Source: Chitinophagales bacterium
GTDB taxonomy: Bacteria > Bacteroidota > Bacteroidia > Chitinophagales > UBA2359
Assembly: GCA_041392475.1 (NCBI GenBank)
Contig: JAWKLZ010000001.1
Location: 992,001 to 1,056,000, forward strand
Reading direction: 5' to 3'
DNA length: 64,000 nt
The notes below the pieces were generated by a model, which was not told where the DNA came from, did no database searches, and saw only the letters and a list, made by a program, of their open reading frames with translations. The position numbers and the translations under genes were made by a program. Shown here one piece after another: positions 1 through 10,030 of this stretch (position 1 is its first letter; each line of letters begins with the position of its first letter).

Positions 1-264
1 CTCGAAGGCGGCAACGACCTCCTCAATTTTGATGTGGACAAAGCCAAGGAAATGTATGAGCGTGAATTTGAGCGTGGAAAGGAATATGCGGGTAAACTCA
101 AAAAACAATACGACGAAGACCCAAAACCTGTCGAAATTGACCCTGCTCCCGAAGAAAAAGACATTTTTGAAACACTTCACCGCCTTCACGAATTGACCGA
201 AAAAGGCATCCTCACAGAAGAGGAATTTCTCCGCAAAAAGGCAGAACTGCTAACAAAGCTTTAG
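1..264 (+). CDS. SHOCT-domain protein, 3' part only
   Basis: The reading frame is open from the first base, so the gene begins upstream of the window; a GTG at 34 is only an internal valine codon. The visible 87 residues are very charged (Lys/Glu) and helical. The last 30 or so residues (ETLHRLHELTEKGILTEEEF and the KKAELL tail) match the SHOCT pattern, a short C-terminal helical-hairpin motif found on many bacterial proteins and thought to help oligomerisation. The main domain is outside the window, so function cannot be assigned. A strong terminator follows 27 bases after the stop. Confidence 0.7.
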   Translation, partial: LEGGNDLLNFDVDKAKEMYEREFERGKEYAGKLKKQYDEDPKPVEIDPAPEEKDIFETLHRLHELTEKGILTEEEFLRKKAELLTKL

Positions 265-290
265 TCTTCATAAAAACTCAAATTTTCAAA

Positions 291-325
291 AGCCCAGAAT
301 TGATAATCAATTCTGGGCTTTTTTC
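291..325 (+). terminator. Rho-independent terminator after the SHOCT gene
   Basis: AGCCCAGAATTG and its complement CAATTCTGGGCT form a 12-bp stem with a small AT loop, followed by a run of six T. It lies just after the stop at 264 and before the next gene at 476. Confidence 0.85.
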
Positions 326-475
326 ATTTCAATATTATCTTTCTGTAAGCGAAATACTAAAATACTATCAATCAGCTTAAAAAACTACATATTTTGAGTT
401 ATCAGTATTGTTATTTTGATGTAAATAGCCTATCTTTATACATGACTTCTTTTTTTTCGCAATAAATGATTCCTT

Positions 476-1285
476 ATGAAATATACAATGCTACTTTTCC
501 TCACCTTTTTTGTAGCGACTACTTTGCTTCAAGCAGATAATTGGGATTTGTTTCCCCCCAATCAGGTGACCTATTTTCATTTCACAGGTGAAAAAATGGA
601 TGCTATATCGCCTTTTTATGTAGATGCAGTAGAAACCGTAAACGACACTGAATACCAGTACATTCTAAGAGCGTATATGGAAAATATTTCAGGTGGTTGC
701 TACGAAACATTAACAACCAATGATTTGTGGAACGAAACGAATTACCGTTTTCCGAATGAAGTCATGGTAAAACAAAATGGCTGGTATGGCGAAACGGTTT
801 TTGAAGTCAATCCTGCAAGTCCTCCTTCAATGATTTTCAACGTATTGGCAAATGTGGGGGATAAATGGCTGATTGAAAGTGAAACCTACCAAGATTTTGA
901 CCAAATTGAAGTGGAATGTGTCAGTATGGAATCGGAGAACTTTTTGGATGTTGCCGACAATGTAAAAACCTTTCACCTTCAAGCCCTTCAAAATGGTACT
1001 CCTGTCAGTAGCAACTTCAATGACATTGTACTCAAAATCAGCGAACAATATGGTTTGATTTCTGGAATTCCATTGAAGGAATTGCGGCAAAACGCACCTA
1101 CCACACAAATGCAGTTGGTCGGTTTTGAAGATGAAAATGGCGATTTACACGGTCGTACCTTGCAGCACACGCCCTTGCTGCAATCTTCCATTGAAGTCGA
1201 CTTATCCGAACAACCTAACGGCATTTATTTGGTGCAAATTTCGGATGGAAAGAGTTGGTGGACGGAGAAGGTGTTGAAGCATTGA
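476..1285 (+). CDS. Secreted protein with partial T9SS type A tail
   Basis: The 269-residue protein starts with a signal peptide (MKYTMLLFLTFFVATTLLQA) followed by about 200 residues with no recognised family. The last 45 residues (HGRTLQHTPLL to TEKVLKH) are the second half of a T9SS type A sorting domain: the GIYLVQISDG strand and the basic end are present. The usual start of that domain (a HPNPTNNRF-type strand) is missing and is replaced by unrelated sequence. These 45 codons are almost identical to the end of the next gene, so the tail looks copied or exchanged. It is probably exported by the Sec system; whether the shortened tail still works with the T9SS is uncertain. Confidence 0.7.
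   Translation: MKYTMLLFLTFFVATTLLQADNWDLFPPNQVTYFHFTGEKMDAISPFYVDAVETVNDTEYQYILRAYMENISGGCYETLTTNDLWNETNYRFPNEVMVKQNGWYGETVFEVNPASPPSMIFNVLANVGDKWLIESETYQDFDQIEVECVSMESENFLDVADNVKTFHLQALQNGTPVSSNFNDIVLKISEQYGLISGIPLKELRQNAPTTQMQLVGFEDENGDLHGRTLQHTPLLQSSIEVDLSEQPNGIYLVQISDGKSWWTEKVLKH
1148..1285 (+). repeat. 138-bp CTD repeat, copy 1
   Basis: This stretch, ending at the stop codon, matches 2145-2282 with only about nine base differences, most of them silent. The upstream halves of the two genes are unrelated, so the similarity has a sharp left edge at the codon for His in HGRTLQ. Confidence 0.9.
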
Positions 1286-1379
1286 GGCAAGAGTAGAAAG
1301 ACACCAGGCAAAAGAAATAAACCGTTGTATCTGAGGGGATATTGACAGTTTTCATTCATCTTTTCAAACCGTTTTTATT

Positions 1380-2282
1380 ATGAAACAAATAATAACATTC
1401 ATTATTCTATTTATTTTGGTGAACAGCCAAACACTGTTTTCCCAGCAATACAACTCATTTGAAGATCCCAATCAAAATCTGCTCATCAACATAGATACTG
1501 CCAATCACAGCAACATTTGGCAAATAGGCCAGCCTTCCAAAACACTTTTTTCAAGTGCCTTTTCGCCCCCCAATGCCTTGACAACAGACACGGCCAACAC
1601 CTACCCTATTGACAATCAATCTTCTTTTAGTTTCAAAATTGACAGAAGTCTGCTATGGGCAGGTTTTCCTTATTTCATATTGGAATGGTGGCAAAAAATG
1701 GATTGTGAAAAAGGGGTAGATGGTGGCATCATCGAGGTTTCTTACGACAATCAAACAACTTGGTACAATATCTTTGAAGATCCTTTGCATCAACCATTTA
1801 TGTTGAGCAGTATTCCCGTTGTCTCCCTTTTTTCGGGGCAAAAAGGCATAAGTGAACAAGACAATACTTGGAAAAGAATGGGGTTTTGTTGGTCTGAAAG
1901 CTCCAACATACCCGCAGATACCATCTTTTTACGATTCACTTTTGTATCAAACTCCGTTGATACCCAGCAGGAAGGTTGGATAATAGACAATTTTCATGTT
2001 TACGAAACCATAATTGATGAAATTGAAGATGGAACCTACTTTGCACAACAAATTACACTCCATCCCAATCCAACCAACAACCGCTTTGTTCTTCACCTTC
2101 AAAACCCCAAACTGCAAAACCTGCAATTGACCATTACCGACATTCACGGTCGCACTTTGCAGCATACGCCCTTGCTGCAATCTTCCATTGAAGTCGACTT
2201 ATCCGAACAACCGAATGGCATTTATTTGGTGCAAATTTCGGATGGAAAAAGTTGGTGGACGGAGAAGGTCGTGAAGTATTGA
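1380..2282 (+). CDS. T9SS cargo protein, jelly-roll-like
   Basis: The 300-residue protein has a signal peptide (MKQIITFIILFILVNSQTLF), then a body rich in beta strands with a Trp-rich stretch (FILEWWQKMDCEKGVDGG followed by an IEVSYDNQTTWYNI strand) like the concanavalin-type domains of many secreted Bacteroidota proteins. The final 75 residues form a complete T9SS type A sorting domain: HPNPTNNRFVLHL, TITDIHGR, NGIYLVQISDG and a basic end. It should be exported, cleaved at the tail by PorU and anchored or released. The T9SS sortase gene lies only 7 bases away, convergent. No catalytic motif was recognised, so an adhesive or binding role is a guess. Confidence 0.75.
   Translation: MKQIITFIILFILVNSQTLFSQQYNSFEDPNQNLLINIDTANHSNIWQIGQPSKTLFSSAFSPPNALTTDTANTYPIDNQSSFSFKIDRSLLWAGFPYFILEWWQKMDCEKGVDGGIIEVSYDNQTTWYNIFEDPLHQPFMLSSIPVVSLFSGQKGISEQDNTWKRMGFCWSESSNIPADTIFLRFTFVSNSVDTQQEGWIIDNFHVYETIIDEIEDGTYFAQQITLHPNPTNNRFVLHLQNPKLQNLQLTITDIHGRTLQHTPLLQSSIEVDLSEQPNGIYLVQISDGKSWWTEKVVKY
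2145..2282 (+). repeat. 138-bp CTD repeat, copy 2
   Basis: Second copy of the near-identical sorting-domain 3' end found at 1148-1285. In this gene it belongs to a complete domain, so this one is the more likely donor. Confidence 0.9.
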
Positions 2283-2289
2283 GGTGAAT

Positions 2290-5200
2290 TTACCGCATCA
2301 AATACATCTTGCCCCAACCATTTTTGAACAAGCCATCCACTTTTTCAGTCGTGTTGTATTTCTCCAATGCCTGTCCCTGTCGATAAGCCGTGACTTTGTA
2401 GAGATACACACCATTAGCCAAGCGGTTGCCAAACTCATCGGTTCCATCCCATTTGTATTCGGTGCGGTTGCGACCGATAAACAATTCCCCCAATTCTGCG
2501 CCACTGATTTCCTTCACAATCTTGCCCGAAACCGTCATGATTTGAATGCGGAGTTGCTCAGGAACTTCACTACCTGTTAGGGTGAAAATAAATTGGGTAC
2601 TGGTAGTAAAAGGATTGGGGTAATTCAATACATTGGAAATCAAATGTTCATTCACCACTTCAAAACTCGTTTTGTAGGATTTGGGGTTAAAGCGGTTGTC
2701 GCTGCGGTCTTTGGCAGTAGCCGTCAAAGTGTAAGTACCATCTTGCAGCAAGTCGGGCGTATAAACAATGCTTGCCTCGTTTTTGCCCTCAGCAGCTTGG
2801 CTTTGAGTAGCTGGAATGAACTGAATTAGTTCGCTATCCAAACTCAATTCCTCAACTGTGCCATCGGGATGCTCCAATTGCAGACTAAAATCTTCTGGGT
2901 CGTTTAGCTCCAAAAACGGATTTTCGTCTTTTGCACGAATTAAAATTTCTGGACTTGCAGACACCAAATCACCATCCAAAATGTGCCGCCCATCGAAGGT
3001 CACATCCAATACAGGATTTTTTTCGTCGGAAGTCACGAAGAAAGGCACAAACAAGATATTGTTGAAGCCAAATTTTTCGAGTTGGTCGTGGTTTGGATTC
3101 AGTTCGACCACCAAGATGTTGTTGCCCACCAAACCTTCAGTCGAATATTGAAGGTCGCTGATGAAGGTTTCGCCTGCCATCAATGCCTTTTGGGCTGACT
3201 GATTGAGCGGGATGGTGTTGTTTTCTTGGTTGATGATGGTGTAGCCTATGAGCAAACTATCGGCGGACGCATCGCTCGCATTGGTGACTGCCAAGCGCAA
3301 ACGAAGGTTTTCGCCTTCTTGTAGTGTATCGTTGTAAAACTCAAAGAAAGACTGCCGATTGAGTGCAAATTCTGGCGCACGTTCAAAAAATACCCGCCAA
3401 TGTTCCATTTGTGGAGTAGTAAAATTGATGGTATCGGAAGTCAATGCCTGTAATCGCAGAAAAGGATACGATTCAGCAGAAATTTCGCTCAGATCGGTAT
3501 TTTGGTTTTTGCCTGTATTGAGTAGCAAGGTTTCGCTACCGATTGGAGGGATTCCATATACATTGATACTGATATCATCTTGATTGGCAAAAGGTTCTAA
3601 GCTTTTGTAATCCCATTGCAGGGTTTCCCAGTTTTTGGAAGGCCCAATGGCAGGAGAATAAAACTGCCCCTTTTCTTCGGTGCCTACGGTCAGTCTCAAT
3701 TCTATTTTTTCGTTGAGGTTTTCTTCGGTTGTCGCTACAAAATGACCGGGATAATTGGACGCTCCTTTCCTTCCAAATAGGATAAAAGTTTGGTCAGGCT
3801 TGATGTTTTTAGCTTGAGGAATACCCAAGTCTTCGTAGAACTTCAAAATGGCTTCTTGGCGTTCAAAAATAGGTTCGCTCACATCATCTGTTCCTAATCG
3901 ATGGTTACTAACCGAATACGACAAAACATAGTATCCATCTGGAATATCTTCGTACATAAAATTGAGCATACTATCCAGCTGTTCTACTGTCCCTGTGTGG
4001 AACTCTATTCCCGCTTTGAAGCCAGCACTACACTGAATATTGCCAAAACTACCTCGTCCATCGCAACCGCCTTGCAATACTGTTCTCGTAGAAAGTAATG
4101 GTTCTAAGGTTGCCGCAGGTTTGAAAGCTGCAAATACGATTCCTCCATTGCAGGCTCCCGACAAACAGGATTGTCCAATAATCAAGTTGAGATTTAAGAC
4201 GATTCCTATATCGTTGAAATTATTGTGCTGATTGGTAATCCATAGTTCATTTTCGAAACCTGTGTATTCAAATTGTCGGGTAGTTTCATCCAATACTATC
4301 TGGTCATATTGATTTTGTTGGAATTGGTAAAAGTGGGATTGGTTCCATCCTTTTTTGCTTTCAGGGGCATAGATAAAAGAACTTTGCTGCCAACTGAAAT
4401 CTGTACCATCGGAAGGAATTGGACTTACCCGCCAATAATACACCGCATTATTGAGGAAGTTGATATTAGGTTGCCATTGAATCACCCCTGCTTCGCTGGT
4501 CAGCGTATGCTGTTCAAAAACAGGGCTATTGAACAATATCGTTGTATCAACTTGTATGATGTAGGCCTTAGCCTGACTGTCGGGTTGTCCTGTTGAAGCA
4601 AAAAGCGTTGGCTTAATTTCTGTCACGATGGAAAAATCACATGGACTAATCGGAACTAAAAGGTCAGAAAAAATAGTGAGGTCTTTGACAACTGTATTGT
4701 TGTCCTCACAGTCTTCTTCAATCTTTCCTTCATAATCTATTTCTACCGTTAACGAGTTTTTGCCCGACACAAAACTGCCTTCACCCATCTGAACATACAA
4801 TTTTAATGTATCAACATAAGCTGGCATCAGCACCTTTTTTGTGGCTGCAATTTCTTGGCTATCATCGGGAAAAGTTCGACGAATTAGAATGTCGACTGAA
4901 TCTGTTGTGGCTTTTCCAAGGTTGGCAAGCACTATATTCACTGCAAAAGAATCTAAGTTAGTAGTCAATTGGACAGGTGTAACAAATATATCTGATGGAG
5001 TGATGGCCAACTCGGGTTTTTTCCAACTATTGAGGATAATAGCAGGGTCACAGGTTAGTGCAAATTGTTCGCTGACCAATCGGGTTCCTTTTATGCTATT
5101 TGTTGTAGCTTCTGCATCTATAATGGTTTGCTGAAGAATTTCACCGATGGTTTGGTGGTAATTTTCTTTGCACATATTTTGGTACAACTCCGTCACATGG

Positions 5201-7374
5201 ATATCCATAAATGAAGGAAAACCAAAACTGATGGAGGACATATACCCAATTGCCCCCAAATCTTTTGCCAACACCCAAGTTTCTGCCATGCTCGTTTCTG
5301 CGTCTTGCCCAAGGTTTAAGTTTCGGTGAATGTTGCCTGTAAAACAAGAACTACCAATAATCATCGGATACTTCCCATAATTCTTAAAATCAAAGGGAGA
5401 ACCCAATGGTATATTGAAGTCAGGACCAGATGAATGACCAAAAAAGTTGATGATCGAAACTCCATTATTGATGGTATTGTCCAGTTCGATAGGCTCAATT
5501 ACATTATCACTGGCTTTAGAATAACGAAATACAACCTTCCCTCCCATCAATCTATCTTCATAAATATCTGAATAACTATCAATAAAACTTGAATATTCTT
5601 GTTCTTCCTTCAGGTTTCCTCCACCCGCTAAGTGCATAGCATGTTTGGACCAAAGACGATCCTCCTTAGTACAAGGAGAATTTTGCAACGCTTCATAAAG
5701 TATCACTTTATCCAAATAATCCTGCACCTGTTGAGGTGTATTGGCGGGTATTCTGCCTGTTGCCAATTGTGGTTTATAGCTGCTATTGTCCATTGGACTA
5801 CTCAACCAATTGTCGGATGGAATATGTCCGAAAGTCGGCACCAAGTTTTGCGCCCATGCCACACTATTTGTACGAGAAAAACTATAACCAACGGATTTGC
5901 CCAACAAAAACAAAAAATGGGGTTTTACTTCCCACTTTTCCAGTGCATAGTTGGTAAAGTTTCGGATAGAAGATGGATGTTTTTCTACACCAAAGGAAAA
6001 CTGCTCAAATAATTCTTCAACATTCACAAGGACTGCTTTATGCGCTCCTCCTGCTTCACTATTTCGGTATTGAAGATAGCGATCTACTTGATTTACTTCT
6101 CCTTCCATCAAACTTGGATGACTGAGAACAATATAATCACCCTGATTTTGTAAAGCCAAATGGTTGATAAAATTTACCTGTTTGGCCTGTGAAACAGTGG
6201 CAGGCACTCCTGCAAAAGATGTATGGGATAAGTGAAGTTTCCTCATTGCTGCGCCCCCTGCAACCTGTGGCAAAAATATTTGATAAATAAGATTTCCTCC
6301 AACATTTATGACTTTGGGCTGCAATCGTATGTGATTGGTTAAATCGTAAAGAATAGGAGCGTTTCCTCCTCCAAAGTTTTTGACTTCTAAATATTTATCC
6401 CCATCATTTGGTAGTTCAAAAGTAAAATTGTGGGTGAGGTTGTCAAATTCAAAGGTTCGTGGATAAGTGATGGAATAATAAGAAACTGAAAACTTGTCTG
6501 CAATGACTCCTTCATCCTGCAATGATTCATAGTAAACCTCTTGTGTATCTAAAAATACGTCAACTGGGACTTCAAAGCTTCTGGTAATGTTGCCTCTTCC
6601 TTCAAAATAAGTATCGACATACAATTCTCCATTGAAGCGTATCTGAGTATGATGGTCATCGGTAGGTTTGCTGAAATCGTCTGACCAACCTACAATGCGT
6701 GTAGTAACTACCGCATTTTCTCCCTGCAAATAGACAGAAGGTGTGATGGATTTGAAGGTGATGTGTCCTTTATCCACGACTGTTCCACTTGCAAATCCCT
6801 CACCATCACCATATTCTGCATAATAATTGTGTTCATTGGCAAAATTGGTGATAGAATTGCCAGGAAAAAACTGGTTGAGCATGGCATTGACGACTGTGTG
6901 TTTGAAGTGTGTTTCTTTAGGAGGCAAATTGGTCAAATTGTTTTCAATGGTTTGATAGCGCAAATTTTCTTCTTGTGAATTGGCAGTCAGATAGTAAGCA
7001 CTCGTATCTGTAAAAAGATTGTAGTAATTGTGCAATTGAAAAGAAGGTTCTAAAAATAGGGCTTGATCTAACGTACCATCTAATTTTTCTCCATAAAATT
7101 CGATGTAATCACTTATACCGAAATTTCCGTTTGTACTGACATAAATCGGTATTTCTTTTCCCATATAGAATAGCTGGAATTGAGTACCTTCCAATGGCAG
7201 ATCTAATAACTGCAAAGTATTGAAGGGAATTCTATACAGTTTGCTTTCCGCAACTTTTATTTTGTAATAGTTTTTATCAAAATTTACCCACTCATTGCCG
7301 AATTTCTGCTGAGCTTGTACGTTTGTGCTGATGAATGCACAAGATAATATAAGGAATAGTAACCTTTGTATCAT
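2290..7374 (-). CDS. porU: T9SS C-terminal sortase PorU (gingipain-type C25 peptidase)
   Basis: PorU is the cell-surface cysteine protease that removes the C-terminal sorting domain from T9SS cargo and joins the cargo to anionic LPS. The 1694-residue protein has a signal peptide (MIQRLLFLILSCAFISTNVQAQ), an N-terminal beta region, then a C25 peptidase domain. The catalytic pair is visible: His647 in NFFGHSSGPD and Cys677 in IIGSSCFTGN. Long Ig-like or CARDB-like repeats follow, and the protein ends in a FlgD-like Ig module (NYPNPFTTSTQFIFTLTG, then EYKWDGTDEFGNRLANGVYL), as in other PorU proteins. The length is on the long side for the family but normal for this lineage. porV lies directly upstream on the same strand with a 198-bp gap, the usual pairing. 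Confidence 0.93.
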   Translation of the reverse strand: MIQRLLFLILSCAFISTNVQAQQKFGNEWVNFDKNYYKIKVAESKLYRIPFNTLQLLDLPLEGTQFQLFYMGKEIPIYVSTNGNFGISDYIEFYGEKLDGTLDQALFLEPSFQLHNYYNLFTDTSAYYLTANSQEENLRYQTIENNLTNLPPKETHFKHTVVNAMLNQFFPGNSITNFANEHNYYAEYGDGEGFASGTVVDKGHITFKSITPSVYLQGENAVVTTRIVGWSDDFSKPTDDHHTQIRFNGELYVDTYFEGRGNITRSFEVPVDVFLDTQEVYYESLQDEGVIADKFSVSYYSITYPRTFEFDNLTHNFTFELPNDGDKYLEVKNFGGGNAPILYDLTNHIRLQPKVINVGGNLIYQIFLPQVAGGAAMRKLHLSHTSFAGVPATVSQAKQVNFINHLALQNQGDYIVLSHPSLMEGEVNQVDRYLQYRNSEAGGAHKAVLVNVEELFEQFSFGVEKHPSSIRNFTNYALEKWEVKPHFLFLLGKSVGYSFSRTNSVAWAQNLVPTFGHIPSDNWLSSPMDNSSYKPQLATGRIPANTPQQVQDYLDKVILYEALQNSPCTKEDRLWSKHAMHLAGGGNLKEEQEYSSFIDSYSDIYEDRLMGGKVVFRYSKASDNVIEPIELDNTINNGVSIINFFGHSSGPDFNIPLGSPFDFKNYGKYPMIIGSSCFTGNIHRNLNLGQDAETSMAETWVLAKDLGAIGYMSSISFGFPSFMDIHVTELYQNMCKENYHQTIGEILQQTIIDAEATTNSIKGTRLVSEQFALTCDPAIILNSWKKPELAITPSDIFVTPVQLTTNLDSFAVNIVLANLGKATTDSVDILIRRTFPDDSQEIAATKKVLMPAYVDTLKLYVQMGEGSFVSGKNSLTVEIDYEGKIEEDCEDNNTVVKDLTIFSDLLVPISPCDFSIVTEIKPTLFASTGQPDSQAKAYIIQVDTTILFNSPVFEQHTLTSEAGVIQWQPNINFLNNAVYYWRVSPIPSDGTDFSWQQSSFIYAPESKKGWNQSHFYQFQQNQYDQIVLDETTRQFEYTGFENELWITNQHNNFNDIGIVLNLNLIIGQSCLSGACNGGIVFAAFKPAATLEPLLSTRTVLQGGCDGRGSFGNIQCSAGFKAGIEFHTGTVEQLDSMLNFMYEDIPDGYYVLSYSVSNHRLGTDDVSEPIFERQEAILKFYEDLGIPQAKNIKPDQTFILFGRKGASNYPGHFVATTEENLNEKIELRLTVGTEEKGQFYSPAIGPSKNWETLQWDYKSLEPFANQDDISINVYGIPPIGSETLLLNTGKNQNTDLSEISAESYPFLRLQALTSDTINFTTPQMEHWRVFFERAPEFALNRQSFFEFYNDTLQEGENLRLRLAVTNASDASADSLLIGYTIINQENNTIPLNQSAQKALMAGETFISDLQYSTEGLVGNNILVVELNPNHDQLEKFGFNNILFVPFFVTSDEKNPVLDVTFDGRHILDGDLVSASPEILIRAKDENPFLELNDPEDFSLQLEHPDGTVEELSLDSELIQFIPATQSQAAEGKNEASIVYTPDLLQDGTYTLTATAKDRSDNRFNPKSYKTSFEVVNEHLISNVLNYPNPFTTSTQFIFTLTGSEVPEQLRIQIMTVSGKIVKEISGAELGELFIGRNRTEYKWDGTDEFGNRLANGVYLYKVTAYRQGQALEKYNTTEKVDGLFKNGWGKMYLMR

Positions 7375-7572
7375 GTTGATAGTAAAAAATGTGCTATAAT
7401 TAATTGAAAATATTACTTAGAGTTGCCAATAATATAATTCCCCGATTTGGAACAGAAACTTTCTAAATTTTTGCTTTGACAAGAATTGGACAGCAAGATT
7501 AATTCGCCATCTTTTGAGAATAAATTTCAGAAGTAGATATCGGAACCATATTTTATTGGAGTTACTTAGTAA

Positions 7573-8652
7573 TTATTCGTTTTTGCTGAAATTGAACACC
7601 AAAGAGAAGATGTGTGAATATACACCATCATCTACACGGTTGAAGCCCGTGAAGGCATAATCTATTTGCAATTCTTTGATTTTGATACCAATACCTGCAC
7701 TCGGTTGTGTGCTGGTAAGGGTATTTCCCGTTAAATCATCGGTGAATTGCTGAATATTGTTCATGCCTCCTCGAAGAAAAATGGCATTGTCGAAACCCAA
7801 TTCTAAGCCAAAATGTGGGTCAATACTCATAAAATCACTTTTGACCAACACATTGCGTTTGCCATCGAAGGTAAAATCAAGGTTAGCTTCTGCCAATAAT
7901 GCCAGTTTTTCACCAAATTTGAAGTTGTAAGCACCTCCCAAAATAGCCCTTTGTCCTGTGAGTTCAACGGAACTTGAAGGTATAACGTTGTCTGTCAATG
8001 CGAGCATTTGTTTTTCTTCTTCCGTAAAGTTGAACGACCAAGCATTGATGGTAGTAGTCAAATCTTTGATGGTCAGCCCTAAGTGAAAGTTTTCACTGAC
8101 TGCCAATTGTGCGCCAATGTCTAAACCGAAGCCCCATGATTTGGCGAAAGTACCGACTGTTCGGTGTATGACTTTTATGTTTGCGCCTACATTTAGCTTT
8201 TTGATTTTCTGAGCATAAGAAAACAAAAAGGCATAGTCGGCTGCGGAGAAAGTCGTCACATTATCATAGTTGATGCTGCCATCTGGTTCAATAATGAAAA
8301 GAGTGTTGGGAATGTCATCTACTCCAAAGCGAATGACGGAAAGACCTAAAGCTCTCTCTCCATTAGAAATAGGCAACGCAAGGCTTGCGTAATCATATTT
8401 CGCTATCCCTGCAAACCATTCTGAGTGCATCGCTCCTACTTGCAAGTTGTTAAGCCCTGTCAGACCTGCTGGATTCCAAAAGCCAGCAGTTACGTCGTTA
8501 ACCGAAGCATTTTGGGCATTACCCATTGCCAATGCCCTTGCGCCGACTCCCAATGACAAAAATTCATTGCTGTATTTTCTGACTTCTTGAGCAGACAACT
8601 CTCCCAACAAAAGAAGAGCAAGTATTATAATCGTACATATATTTTTAAACAT
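7573..8652 (-). CDS. porV: PorV/PorQ family outer-membrane protein, probably PorV
   Basis: PorV is a 14-strand FadL-like outer-membrane barrel that collects cargo from the T9SS translocon and hands it to PorU. The 359-residue protein has a signal peptide ending LLGELSAQ, then the family start (EFLSLGVGARALAMGNAQNA, NDVTAGFWNPAGLTGL, MHSEWFAGIAKYDYASLALP), alternating amphipathic strands, and an aromatic-rich barrel end (SHIFSLVFNF). The relative PorQ has the same fold, so the exact symbol depends on context: the gene sits immediately before porU on the same strand, which favours PorV. The pair is probably co-transcribed. Confidence 0.88.
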   Translation of the reverse strand: MFKNICTIIILALLLLGELSAQEVRKYSNEFLSLGVGARALAMGNAQNASVNDVTAGFWNPAGLTGLNNLQVGAMHSEWFAGIAKYDYASLALPISNGERALGLSVIRFGVDDIPNTLFIIEPDGSINYDNVTTFSAADYAFLFSYAQKIKKLNVGANIKVIHRTVGTFAKSWGFGLDIGAQLAVSENFHLGLTIKDLTTTINAWSFNFTEEEKQMLALTDNVIPSSSVELTGQRAILGGAYNFKFGEKLALLAEANLDFTFDGKRNVLVKSDFMSIDPHFGLELGFDNAIFLRGGMNNIQQFTDDLTGNTLTSTQPSAGIGIKIKELQIDYAFTGFNRVDDGVYSHIFSLVFNFSKNE

Positions 8653-9035
8653 ATCGTAATTTGATGAAAATGAATATTGAAAACCAGAATCAAAAATAGT
8701 TTCATACGAACGAAAAAAGGAAACTCAAAAGTAAAAATCTTTTACCTAAACCATAAAATAGCTAATTTCCATTTTTGTTCAATATCGGAAGACTCCATAT
8801 CACTTCAAATATTAGGTGAATGTTAATTTAAAACGCTAATAATTTTAAAGTTCGTTGCCTAAACCGTAAAATTACTGTTTTTTTGGAGTGTGAAATGTCA
8901 GCAAAGAGGTATTTTAGACTTTGAACGATAGACACATGAATAAAATTAGGAAATTAATTAATTGGCAATAAGGCATTTAATCCTTTTTTTCGTTGAAGAA
9001 CTTCAATAAATCGAATTATCTATCAATATAAAAAA
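8653..9035. other. 383-bp divergent intergenic region
   Basis: This AT-rich stretch separates porV (minus) from the lipid kinase gene (plus) and must hold both promoters. A 14-15 base direct repeat, CCTAAACC(A/G)TAAAAT, occurs near 8744 and again near 8858. No gene or RNA was recognised. Confidence 0.4.
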
Positions 9036-9923
9036 ATGCAGAAAAAGAAGATATTATTTATCATCAATCCGATTGCGGGAATCAACAAGAAAAAAAAGAT
9101 TCCTAAATTGGCACATCAACTGACAGACTCTAATAAATATGAAGTACATATTGCTTATACACAATATGCTGGTCACGCTAAATTATTGGCAAAAAAGGCA
9201 GTAAATGATGCTTTTGATGTGGTAGTGGCTGTTGGTGGAGATGGCTCTATCAATGAGGTGGCACAGCAGTTGATTCATACGGAGGTAGCTTTAGGGATAG
9301 TTCCTGGGGGATCGGGTAATGGTTTTGCCCGTAAATTGAGGATTCCGAGAAATCGAAAAAAGGCCTTGGAGGTCTTGAATGAGGCGCATACAATTCAATG
9401 TGATGTGGGGATAATCAATAACAAAGTATTTTTTAGCAATGCTGGTGTTGGGATTGAAGCCTTGATTGTGAACCGTTTTGCTACGACCAAAGTGAGAGGA
9501 TTTGTGCCATATGCTCGTTGGGCTTTACATTCTTATGCGACTTATTCTCCTCAAAAATATACGATTTTCTGCGATGATATGCGTTTTGAAAGCGAGGCAT
9601 TGTTTCTCAACTTTTCAAATTCGGGGCAGTATGGATATCAAATTGGCGTAGCACCAGAGGTTTCGGATATGACGGACGGTTTGTTGGAAATGATTGTGGT
9701 GAAACCTTTTCCGAAATGGAGGGCTTTGTATTTGTTGCCCATGTTTATGATGGGAAAAGCGTCAAGTGTATCGTATGTTGATGTAATTCAAACTGATAAG
9801 GCCGTAATTCAATGTGAAGTACTTACTGATGCTCAGATTGACGGTGATCCTGCGGGTAAGGCAACTGATTTTGAAGTGAAAGTATTGAAGGGGGCATTGA
9901 AGGTAATTGTACCGACTATTTGA
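9036..9923 (+). CDS. Diacylglycerol kinase family lipid kinase (YegS/DgkB type)
   Basis: The 295-residue protein belongs to the DAGK catalytic family that phosphorylates diacylglycerol or related lipids with ATP. It shows the N-terminal strand with IINPIAGINKKKK, the nucleotide-binding GGDGSINEV at residues 67-75, the GIVPGGSGNGFARKL loop, and a C-terminal beta domain with DAQIDGDPAG, the usual family end. It has no signal peptide and is probably a peripheral membrane enzyme. The substrate cannot be told from sequence; DgkB recycles diacylglycerol, while YegS-like members act on other lipids. It stands alone, with a divergent neighbour upstream. Confidence 0.88.
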   Translation: MQKKKILFIINPIAGINKKKKIPKLAHQLTDSNKYEVHIAYTQYAGHAKLLAKKAVNDAFDVVVAVGGDGSINEVAQQLIHTEVALGIVPGGSGNGFARKLRIPRNRKKALEVLNEAHTIQCDVGIINNKVFFSNAGVGIEALIVNRFATTKVRGFVPYARWALHSYATYSPQKYTIFCDDMRFESEALFLNFSNSGQYGYQIGVAPEVSDMTDGLLEMIVVKPFPKWRALYLLPMFMMGKASSVSYVDVIQTDKAVIQCEVLTDAQIDGDPAGKATDFEVKVLKGALKVIVPTI

Positions 9924-10030
9924 GTGGGTTTTGAAAAGAATGGCTTAAAAATTGTTATTCTTTCTGATAAAGAAAAAACTTCTGTTCTAAAGCTTTGACT
10001 TCCATTTGGGTCATAAGCAAATAATCAGTC

